Shown piece by piece: positions 29,781 to 34,955 of a DNA stretch of 34,955 bases (position 1 is the stretch's first letter; each line of letters starts with the position of its first letter). A program made the translations under genes and the position numbers. This stretch comes from Bacteroidales bacterium M6 (GTDB lineage: Bacteria; Bacteroidota; Bacteroidia; Bacteroidales; Muribaculaceae): NCBI GenBank assembly GCA_001689485.1, contig LUJQ01000080.1:1-34955 (forward strand). Reading direction: 5' to 3'. The notes beneath the pieces are model-generated. The model ran no database searches. It was not told the DNA's origin and worked only from the letters and a program-made list of their open reading frames with translations.

Positions 29781-30233
29781 ATGAACAATCTAAGCGAAAC
29801 ACTCAAACAGCAAGCCGTAGATTTGGGCTTGTGCCGCCCTTGGACTGAGGCGTGGGGCGACTGCGACCAGCAGGAGTTGATTGACAAGTATAAAAAAGGC
29901 ATCGACTTCTGTATCGACAAGCAGTACCCCTCAAACGAGTTTATCAAAGCCAACTTCGACCGGGCATTGCTCAATGCGAACCTTATCTTTGTCGATGAGC
30001 ATATACGACTTGACGATGCTCCGAGCGGAATCTACATCCTCAACGGCGAATGCTCCGGCTCTATTCGCTTCGCTCCGTGGACTGCGGCGACTGTCTATGT
30101 CCGGCATAAATCAAACGTGACTATCATAGCGGACGATTTCGCAAAGGTATTTGTGCGTGTTTATGACGAAGCGGATGCCGAGGTTATCGAACTTGGCGAA
30201 GCTGTGATTAAAGTGTATGATAGGCGCAAATAA
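29781..30233 (+). CDS. Small protein following the tape measure (150 aa)
   Basis: The N-terminal half is helical (LKQQAVDLGLCRPWTEAWGD; QELIDKYKKGIDFCIDKQYP). The C-terminal half is a regular beta structure with short repeats (SGIYILNGECSGSIRF, ATVYVRHKSNVTIIADDFAKV, VRVYDEADAEVIEL, AVIKVYDRRK), reminiscent of a right-handed beta solenoid. It lies 11 bases after the tape measure and shares its transcript. It probably has a structural or tail-assembly role. I recall similar proteins in Bacteroides phages but cannot name a function. Confidence 0.6.
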   Translation: MNNLSETLKQQAVDLGLCRPWTEAWGDCDQQELIDKYKKGIDFCIDKQYPSNEFIKANFDRALLNANLIFVDEHIRLDDAPSGIYILNGECSGSIRFAPWTAATVYVRHKSNVTIIADDFAKVFVRVYDEADAEVIELGEAVIKVYDRRK

Positions 30234-30236
30234 AAA

Positions 30237-30258
30237 CGCCCCACCGTAAGGCAGGGCG
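30237..30258 (-). terminator. Terminator between convergent tail and lipoprotein genes
   Basis: CGCCC at 30237-30241 pairs with GGGCG at 30254-30258, with further pairs inside. On the - strand it is followed by UUUUUAUUU, so it mainly ends the lipoprotein transcript. It also lies just after the stop codon of the + strand gene. Confidence 0.7.
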
Positions 30259-30282
30259 CGGTATTTCAAAGTATGGGTGGTT

Positions 30283-31014
30283 TTATTTCATTCCACCTTT
30301 TACTAATTCACCGGGAGTAGCGTCTATCATTTCCTCAAATACGACTTCGAGGTCATTTGCGCGAGCTATTGTGTCGCTTGCAGGTGCATAGCTGATAACA
30401 TATACTGCCTTGCCCGATTGAACCTTAATCATAAGAACTACAAGCATCTTCTTATCGGGAGAAACCATACCGATATAATCGTCCTTGGTTGTTACGAACA
30501 CATATCGTTCCGCAAGCATTTCGCCCATTACCTTCGCTGATGCAAAAGATTTTACTGCAATAACCATAGACATTTTGAGCTTGGAGTTCTCAAATGAATA
30601 GCCATAAATTACCGAATTAGCCTCGTCTATATAGGATAGTGTGCCATTTTCTTCAGCAACAAATTCAAAGCCGCTCATAGCGTTTTTGACGGACTGAGTG
30701 TTTGCGCCAAAATTCAGATAGGGGTCTTTGAAAAGAGTGATTGTAGGATTAACCGTAACATTGAATGACTGCCCTCCGTTACGGATTGAAACCTCTCCAA
30801 CACGCACACCTTTTACGGTTTTGCCGTCAATGCTCGCAATAAGGTCGTTATCGGAAACCCAAGTGCCGTCTGCCGGGATTGTGTAGGTCTGGCCCACGTT
30901 AAGTGTCTGATTTGGAACATTTGGCTCGTCTTTGTCATCATCACCGCAAGCGGTGAACGCCATGGCAGGGATAAGGATTGCCATTAGCATGAAAAGTTTC
31001 TTGATTTTCTCCAT
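30283..31014 (-). CDS. Surface lipoprotein with Ig-like domain (lysogenic conversion candidate)
   Basis: A signal peptide with lipobox ends at Cys23 (LMAILIPAMAFTAC). It is followed at once by GDDDKDEP, the acidic type of lipoprotein export signal that sends proteins to the outer leaflet in Bacteroidota. Residues 35-90 look like a bacterial Ig-like Big_2 domain (VGQTYTIPADGTW, KTVKGVRVGEVSI). The rest is a mixed alpha/beta domain. With its own promoter and terminator and opposite orientation to the tail genes, it is probably expressed by the lysogen. It may alter the cell surface or block superinfection. Confidence 0.7.
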   Translation of the reverse strand: MEKIKKLFMLMAILIPAMAFTACGDDDKDEPNVPNQTLNVGQTYTIPADGTWVSDNDLIASIDGKTVKGVRVGEVSIRNGGQSFNVTVNPTITLFKDPYLNFGANTQSVKNAMSGFEFVAEENGTLSYIDEANSVIYGYSFENSKLKMSMVIAVKSFASAKVMGEMLAERYVFVTTKDDYIGMVSPDKKMLVVLMIKVQSGKAVYVISYAPASDTIARANDLEVVFEEMIDATPGELVKGGMK

Positions 31015-31042
31015 TGTTGATTGATTTAGTTGATTTTGAGCG

Positions 31043-31073
31043 CAAAGTTACTCCAATTTTTCGACCTCCCCAA
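31043..31073 (-). promoter_or_regulatory. Promoter of the surface lipoprotein
   Basis: On the - strand TTTG (31070-31073) and TAACTTTG (31043-31050) are 19 bp apart. The start codon is 29 bases downstream. Confidence 0.75.
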
Positions 31074-31086
31074 ATTACCCCCCCCG

Positions 31087-31112
31087 AAAAATATGTTTTA
31101 AAACATATTTTT
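31087..31112. repeat. 26-bp perfect palindrome
   Basis: AAAAATATGTTTT at 31087-31099 is followed directly by its exact reverse complement (31100-31112). It lies 14 bp upstream of the lipoprotein -33 element. It could be an operator for a dimeric regulator or the terminator of a transcript from the right. Confidence 0.7.
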
Positions 31113-31189
31113 CAAGATAACCCCAATCAAAGAAAAAGAAGCAAAAAGAATATATTCTATTGTTGTTATCCTCTATTAAGGATTTATCA

Positions 31190-31655
31190 TTCGTGGAGGG
31201 GAAACGGCTTCGCGGTCACAGCAAGCCCTAAAGAGAGGGTCATACCTCTCCAATTGGGCTTGGCGGATTCATCACCCTTAGTTGTAGGTATCCGTATTCC
31301 GTCACCCTTGCGGCCTATAACACCTCGGGGTCTGGTGGCTTTCGGGGTTAAGCCCGGTTCAGCGCAATCCACCTGCTTCGCTCCACTGTAATGAACAGCC
31401 CGTCCTGCCTACGCAGTCCTTTCAGTGGCTTACAACATGCGCCAAGTGGTCTTTTGGTCGGCAGACGCATGAGGTCGAGGCTTCCGCCTCATTGGTTCTT
31501 CTCCCTCTACCCCCGTCCGCAGTTCGTTCGCATGGGGCGATAAAAAGAGAAGAACCGCACCAAAGGGTCAACTGTGCGATTCTTCAATTCAGAAAGGTGA
31601 TAACTCTTTCTGTATGTCTTTTATCGTATCGTTGACCTTGATACGGTGCGAAATT
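31190..31655. ncRNA. Strongly structured noncoding region, candidate large RNA
   Basis: No convincing protein gene lies between 31015 and 31983. This part is full of perfect local stems: CAAGCCC/GGGCTTG enclosing GAGAGG/CCTCTC near 31222-31262, GAGGC-TTCC-GCCTC near 31480-31494, GGTTCTTCTC/GAGAAGAACC (10 bp) between about 31494 and 31557, CAGAAAG/CTTTCTG near 31591-31613, and CGTATC/GATACG near 31625-31645. A short - strand frame (31187-31372) is proline- and glycine-rich and looks spurious. The strand cannot be decided from sequence. Its place beside an attachment tRNA recalls large phage RNAs such as GOLLD or ROOL, without clear identity. Confidence 0.45.
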
Positions 31656-31678
31656 AATGTAAAAAATCCGATGAAAAA

Positions 31679-31710
31679 ATTGCGCGAATCCTCCAAAAAC
31701 ACTACTTTTG
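31679..31710 (+). promoter_or_regulatory. Possible rightward promoter before the attachment core
   Basis: ATTG at 31679-31682 and TACTTTTG at 31703-31710 are 20 bp apart. A transcript would cover the tRNA-Thr 3' half and end at the hairpin at 31844-31881. Confidence 0.5.
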
Positions 31711-31794
31711 CACTGAGACACGTCAAAAACTTGTCTCAACATTTAGAACATTGGAATAAGGAATTGACAACCAGTAATATATGATAATATAAAG

Positions 31795-31841
31795 TTTCGT
31801 TCGTAACGAAAAGGTCGTGGGTTCGAGTCCCACTCGCGGCT
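31795..31841 (+). other. 3' half of tRNA-Thr(CGU), likely attachment core (attP or attL/attR)
   Basis: The segment contains a complete anticodon arm TTTCG-TTCGTAA-CGAAA (anticodon CGT), variable bases AGGTC, the T arm GTGGG-TTCGAGT-CCCAC and the 3' acceptor strand TCGCGGC with discriminator T. No matching 5' half (acceptor GCCGCGA, D arm) lies upstream. A lone 3' tRNA half followed by a terminator is the usual mark of a tyrosine-recombinase attachment site. No integrase gene is in the window. Confidence 0.8.
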
Positions 31842-31843
31842 CG

Positions 31844-31881
31844 AATAATGCTTGATAATCGTTTGATTATCAAGCATTATT
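31844..31881. terminator. Perfect 17-bp hairpin after the tRNA fragment
   Basis: Bases 31844-31860 pair without mismatch with 31865-31881 across a 4-nt loop. It lies two bases after the tRNA discriminator and is followed by TATTTT, so it would act as the tRNA terminator. A perfect inverted repeat of this length could also be a recombinase binding site. Confidence 0.75.
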
Positions 31882-31890
31882 ATTTTAAAA

Positions 31891-31910
31891 CAAAGCACTG
31901 ACAAAGCACT
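31891..31910 (+). repeat. Direct repeats near the attachment core
   Basis: CAAAGCACT occurs at 31891-31899 and again at 31902-31910, one helical turn apart. Short direct repeats spaced about 11 bp beside an attachment core resemble arm-type integrase or excisionase sites. Confidence 0.45.
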
Positions 31911-31931
31911 TTTCGAGAATGCATACACGAA

Positions 31932-31959
31932 ACGCGCCTGACTTCACAGCCGGGCGCGT
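31932..31959 (-). terminator. Terminator of the right lysis cassette
   Basis: ACGCGCC (31932-31938) pairs with GGCGCGT (31953-31959). On the - strand it lies 25 bases after the spanin stop codon and is followed by UUUC. Confidence 0.6.
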
Positions 31960-31983
31960 CCCTCATCACTTATTACGGATTGG

Positions 31984-32508
31984 TTAAAATTTTCGTTTTA
32001 TATACAGGAAAAGTAACCACATGAGCGCGGCTATACACACACCTAACCCTATCCGGGCAAAGGCGGTTTCGTACCATTTTTGTGTAGAGCCTTTTTCCTC
32101 GGTCTGCTTTACCTGTTTGGCTTGGTCGGCACGCACGCCGTTAAGCTGCTCGCGGTGTCCGGCGGTTTCCCCGGCTTTCCGTGTTACGCCCTTGTCCTGT
32201 GCCATACATTCTTTATGCTGTCCCTTTATATTCTTTACGCCCTCAAAGGTCACGTTACCTGCACTATCGATACTTACTTTGCCGCCGCCCTCGACAAACT
32301 CCATGATGCCGACACCCTCATAAGTTATTGCGGTCTTTGTGGTATCGGTATCAGTCTGTTTACGGCTGGTGGTATCGGCTACCATCTTTGTGGTGTCGGC
32401 ATACGATAGAGTGCTATTTTGGTCGGTAGACGTCATGACTTTTTGTGTCCGGCAGGAAAACAGGCACGCCGCTACACCTACGGCGGCTATGAGCGTTAAC
32501 CGTTTCAT
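31984..32508 (-). CDS. Unimolecular spanin candidate, right cassette (174 aa)
   Basis: A short signal sequence ends in a lipobox (AAVGVAACLFSC, lipid Cys19). The middle is Thr/Asp/Lys rich and flexible. The last 24 residues form a transmembrane helix with a basic end (IGLGVCIAALMWLLFLYIKRKF). The double anchoring is that of u-spanins, as in the left cassette protein at 1886-2485, but the sequences are not clearly homologous. It overlaps the endolysin gene by four bases. Confidence 0.7.
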   Translation of the reverse strand: MKRLTLIAAVGVAACLFSCRTQKVMTSTDQNSTLSYADTTKMVADTTSRKQTDTDTTKTAITYEGVGIMEFVEGGGKVSIDSAGNVTFEGVKNIKGQHKECMAQDKGVTRKAGETAGHREQLNGVRADQAKQVKQTEEKGSTQKWYETAFARIGLGVCIAALMWLLFLYIKRKF

Positions 32509-33080
32509 GGCTGGAAAGTGATAGCGTTAAGACGGCGCAGCCAGCCACGTTTATACTTATTGTTTACCGGGCGGCTTGCACAAATACGGTCTATATAAGC
32601 TTTACGTTCTGCCACTATCCGGGCAAAGAACTGCGCCGGGTTCTGACGGTTGACCGCCGCCAACGTCTTAGGCCCTACCACGCCGTCAACGGTAACGCCT
32701 AATACCTGCTGGGGTATTGTGATACCGTATTTGCCGGAAGTCCAAACCCAATCTACCAGTATTTCGGCGACAGACTGGTTAGTGATTTCGTCTGCTTTCC
32801 ATCTGTCCCAAAACATGGTTTTGAGTATATCGAGCCACTGGGCATATGTCATGCCGCGCAGACGCTCGATAGTCGGGCGCGGGTAGCCTTTTTTACGGCA
32901 GTATTCCGTGTAGGTCGCCAGTGTAACGCCTACCATCGTGGCACCGCCCAAATCGTCGGGGTCGTTTACATACCCGGTTTTCCGGGCTTTCTCAAAAAGT
33001 TGTGCGCCTGTCAGTCCGGCACGGTTTACCCCGGCCTCAAACTGGATAATAAAAGGCACGATTTTTTCTATGTCTGCCAT
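32505..33080 (-). CDS. Endolysin, GH108 N-acetylmuramidase with peptidoglycan-binding domain
   Basis: The GH108 catalytic module is recognised by FIIQFEAGVN (likely catalytic Glu15, where most members have EGG) and NDPDDLGGATMVGVTLATY at residues 39-57. A C-terminal PG_binding_3 motif follows (GVTVDGVVGPKTLAAVN, about 127-143). The enzyme cleaves the glycan chain, as does the unrelated GH24 enzyme of the left cassette. The 191-residue length is normal. It has no signal peptide and lies between a membrane-anchored protein and the spanin. Confidence 0.9.
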   Translation of the reverse strand: MADIEKIVPFIIQFEAGVNRAGLTGAQLFEKARKTGYVNDPDDLGGATMVGVTLATYTEYCRKKGYPRPTIERLRGMTYAQWLDILKTMFWDRWKADEITNQSVAEILVDWVWTSGKYGITIPQQVLGVTVDGVVGPKTLAAVNRQNPAQFFARIVAERKAYIDRICASRPVNNKYKRGWLRRLNAITFQP

Positions 33081-33098
33081 AATCTCGGAATGTATAGA

Positions 33099-33449
33099 TT
33101 AGTAATCACTCGGAGGCATCCTGTCTTTGCAGCCTCTTTTGTGACATTTCTTCGCATCTGCATCGGTTAACCTTAGTTCGACCTCGTAGCGTCGGTGTAT
33201 TTCCTCCAGCCGGGCGTTTTGTTCAGCGCGGAGTTCCTCGTATATGCGGTCAATCTTTGCGTCCCGTTCGGCTAACCGCTTCTCCAGCCAGTCCACCTGG
33301 CGACGGTCGTTCTCATCTTCTACGGCTACTACGTCGGCCACGTCGTGACGTTCCTGCATATTGCGTCCGCGCCACCATTTGACCAGCTCGATAAAGCCCT
33401 GAATGCCTCCGATACCGCCTATTATAGTTAATATGTCTGTAGATTCCAT
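33099..33449 (-). CDS. Membrane-anchored coiled-coil protein, holin-like candidate (116 aa)
   Basis: A short hydrophobic N-terminal segment (ILTIIGGIGGIQGFIELV) is followed by a basic stretch, then a long coiled coil (WLEKRLAERDAKIDRIYEEL and onward) and a cysteine-containing tail. It is the first lysis gene of the right cassette, in the slot where a holin or holin regulator is expected. The single weak membrane segment makes the holin assignment uncertain. A long hairpin (33501-33543) separates it from the upstream small gene. Confidence 0.5.
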   Translation of the reverse strand: MESTDILTIIGGIGGIQGFIELVKWWRGRNMQERHDVADVVAVEDENDRRQVDWLEKRLAERDAKIDRIYEELRAEQNARLEEIHRRYEVELRLTDADAKKCHKRGCKDRMPPSDY

Positions 33450-33500
33450 GATTCAAAATGTGATTGGTAAAAAGCAACTGCGCCAACAACGAATATAAAT

Positions 33501-33543
33501 CATAAATGTGGCACCCGGTCTGCGGCCTGGTGCCACATTTATG
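33501..33543 (-). terminator. Perfect 14-bp hairpin between the fibre-associated and lysis genes
   Basis: CATAAATGTGGCAC at 33501-33514 pairs without mismatch with 33530-33543. It starts 14 bases after the 109-aa gene's stop codon, on the - strand. It is followed by an AU-rich stretch without a strict U tract. It could reduce read-through into the lysis genes or protect the upstream mRNA. Confidence 0.6.
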
Positions 33544-33556
33544 TCACGGCCTGGCG

Positions 33557-33886
33557 TCAGCCGGTGACGGCCGCGGCTGCGGCTGCCGACGCGCCTTTGG
33601 CATAGGCGGCCTCGACGAATGCGGCGACCGCCGCCATGGCCCCGGCATGCCCGCCCGACGGGCAGTCGAGGTTGAGCCACAGCGTGCCGTCGGGGTTGCG
33701 CCCGAAGGTGCCATGCACCAGCGGGTCCCCGGGCTTGGAGATATGCCCGTTGTTCAACGCCGTCACCGACGCTCCCTCCGTTTCGAGTTCGCCGTAGAGG
33801 TCGTAGCCGCGCCCCTCGTGGGCGGAGTTGTCAACCGGGACTGTGGCCCGCAGCGGGCTTTTCAATGTGAGATGTTCCTGTGTCAT
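33557..33886 (-). CDS. Small fibre-associated protein, copy B (109 aa)
   Basis: This is a homologue of the protein at 1064-1384. Shared parts are DNSAHEGRGYDLYGELE (DNSGDTGRAYAISAVLE in copy A), GTFGRNPDGTLWLNLD and an alanine-rich C-terminus (AAAAAAVTG). It follows the right fibre C-terminus in the same way. The two copies, in opposite orientation at the two ends, support duplication or exchange of whole fibre-tip cassettes. No function is recognised. Confidence 0.65.
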   Translation of the reverse strand: MTQEHLTLKSPLRATVPVDNSAHEGRGYDLYGELETEGASVTALNNGHISKPGDPLVHGTFGRNPDGTLWLNLDCPSGGHAGAMAAVAAFVEAAYAKGASAAAAAAVTG

Positions 33887-33947
33887 TGTCGTTTTGTTTT
33901 AAAGGGTTGGTAAATATTGTTGTTAAAGAAGTGTCATTGCGTGTGCA

Positions 33948-34955
33948 TCATTTCAGCAGGCCGAGCTGTTCGGCCTTGGCGAAGTCGAGCGCGTGCCATG
34001 TGGAGCCGCCGTCATCTGTCAGCGACAGGTCTGCCTGCCGTATCCTGATGCCGAACGTCGAACCCACGAGCACTCCGAAATACCCCCCTGTCGCCAGCAC
34101 CCGCATCCCCTGCCACGCGCCCAGTATCCCGTCGGGCGCTATGACGAACTGCTCGTCCACGCCCCTCACGACCTTGAGCGAGGCCGTCGGGGTCACGGAC
34201 TTGGTCGCGACAACGGCGGTCGCCCCGAGGTTCGGCGTGGCATTCACCTTCACCGACATACGGTATTCGCCCGCCAGCGGGGTCATGAAGTTCACCGTCG
34301 CGGAACCCCTCCCCTCCGACGGGGCGTCCTGGAACCCGCCGTACGCGGTATGCACCAGGCGGCGTGCCGTGCCGCTGACATGGTACACCTCGGCCGTGAA
34401 CGTCCCGGAGAACGGGTGTTCCGCGCTCGCCCCCACGGAGTACCCCAGCCTCACGGCGGCCTTCCCGGAGACGGAGGAACCGGCGGGGAGGCTGCCGAGG
34501 GAGACCTCGCCGAACGGCACCTCCGATATTATACCCTCCGCGCCCTGGCTTATCAGGCCGTTCGGCATGGTCACCCTGGGGCGCCTCCCTATCCTCACCG
34601 TACCGGCGCCGAAAGTGTACGAGGGGTTCGTGACTGCGCCGGTTATGTTCTCCACCTGCCGTGCGGGGAGGGCTTTCCGGGATATGAGCATGCGTGTGGC
34701 GTCCTTGTCATCGAGCAGTTTCAGCCCGTCGGGGTCGAGCCTTACGCCTTCGCCCATCTCCATATGGTCTCCCAGGAGCCTTACCAGGTTGCGGCAGAAG
34801 TACGCCTCGCCGTTGTGCCGCATCATGAATGCCGCCGCCTCCGCCCCTGATGGGACGGTATCCGGCTTTGCGGCATCGTACATGTCGCCGCCACCCCATA
34901 TGGCCGGGGCGTCCTCCCTGTCTGCCAGGCCGCTGATGCCCGACATGACGCGGTA
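33948..34955 (-). CDS. Tail fibre-like protein, C-terminal part (variant B), 5' end outside the window
   Basis: The frame is open to the right edge, so the N-terminus lies outside. The first 20 residues from the edge equal those of variant A. Similarity then falls, with GGDMYDA, MRHNGEAYF and GLKLLDD (GLKMLDS in A) still aligned over the first hundred residues. The C-terminal two thirds share only scattered motifs such as SGKAAVRLGY (SGTCSVSLGF in A), as expected for a receptor-binding tip under diversifying selection. It has the same length class (332 residues from Met) and GC-rich composition as variant A. Confidence 0.6.
   Translation of the reverse strand, partial: YRVMSGISGLADREDAPAIWGGGDMYDAAKPDTVPSGAEAAAFMMRHNGEAYFCRNLVRLLGDHMEMGEGVRLDPDGLKLLDDKDATRMLISRKALPARQVENITGAVTNPSYTFGAGTVRIGRRPRVTMPNGLISQGAEGIISEVPFGEVSLGSLPAGSSVSGKAAVRLGYSVGASAEHPFSGTFTAEVYHVSGTARRLVHTAYGGFQDAPSEGRGSATVNFMTPLAGEYRMSVKVNATPNLGATAVVATKSVTPTASLKVVRGVDEQFVIAPDGILGAWQGMRVLATGGYFGVLVGSTFGIRIRQADLSLTDDGGSTWHALDFAKAEQLGLLK
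34873..34955 (-). repeat. Right copy of the terminal inverted repeat
   Basis: The reverse complement of 34927-34955 equals bases 1-29 exactly, with lower similarity continuing inward to about base 34873. The repeat occupies the same codons of the fibre frame as the left copy. Confidence 0.9.

Noticed and set aside
31187..31372. A 61-aa - strand protein in the structured region
   Set aside because: It is rich in Gly, Pro and Lys without domain features, and the underlying DNA is dominated by perfect hairpins.
31015..31983. Diversity-generating retroelement or retron near the fibre genes
   Set aside because: No reverse transcriptase, template repeat or adenine-biased variable repeat is visible in the window.

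Overview
This window looks like part of a temperate siphophage or prophage of a Bacteroidales host (phylum Bacteroidota). Promoters have the Bacteroidota form TTTG, about 20 bp, TAnnTTTG. Several genes resemble families that I know mainly from Bacteroides-group phages and mobile elements (DUF6633, DUF7833, DUF4494). One lipoprotein carries the acidic stretch after its lipid cysteine that acts as a surface-export signal in this phylum. No terminase, portal, capsid or integrase gene is present, so this is not a whole phage genome.

The two ends mirror each other. Bases 1-29 equal the reverse complement of 34927-34955, with lower similarity to about base 83. Both copies lie inside tail-fibre-like reading frames that are open to the window edge. 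Each fibre C-terminus is followed by a homologous small protein and then a lysis cassette. The left cassette (1064-2986, + strand) has a GH24 endolysin, a unimolecular spanin and a holin-like protein. The right cassette (31984-33886, - strand) has a membrane-anchored coiled-coil protein, a GH108 endolysin and another unimolecular spanin. This is what an invertible segment carrying alternative fibre tips and lysis genes would look like. Assembly of two related phages through a shared fibre N-terminus is the main alternative.

Inside these ends, 3.1-7.0 kb holds a DnaA domain IV-like protein and a leftward replication block whose initiator gene contains iteron-like repeats. The 7.3-12.8 kb leftward block encodes a MazG-like pyrophosphohydrolase, a DUF4494 protein, a PD-(D/E)XK nuclease with a Sak4-like ATPase, and PRPP synthetase with nicotinamide phosphoribosyltransferase. 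That last pair is a route from nicotinamide to NMN, related to phage NAD+ repletion that defeats NAD-depleting immunity. The 12.8-15.5 kb segment alternates small promoter-bearing + strand genes with four - strand tRNA-like genes. A fifth tRNA-like gene is at 7.2 kb. All five have good acceptor, D and T arms, but none has a normal 7-nt anticodon loop.

The 15.6-21.8 kb segment is the regulatory region: Rha and BRO-type antirepressors, two HTH repressor candidates, face-to-face promoters at 17.5 kb, many small early genes, and two long leaders (20471-20670 and 21771-21895) with mutually exclusive helices. Two membrane proteins follow at 22.0-23.4 kb. A 2083-residue tape measure gene starts just behind a strong terminator, so its expression probably needs antitermination. 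A small tail-linked gene, an oppositely oriented surface lipoprotein, a strongly structured noncoding stretch (31.19-31.65 kb) and the 3' half of a tRNA-Thr(CGU), a likely phage attachment core, lead to the right lysis cassette.
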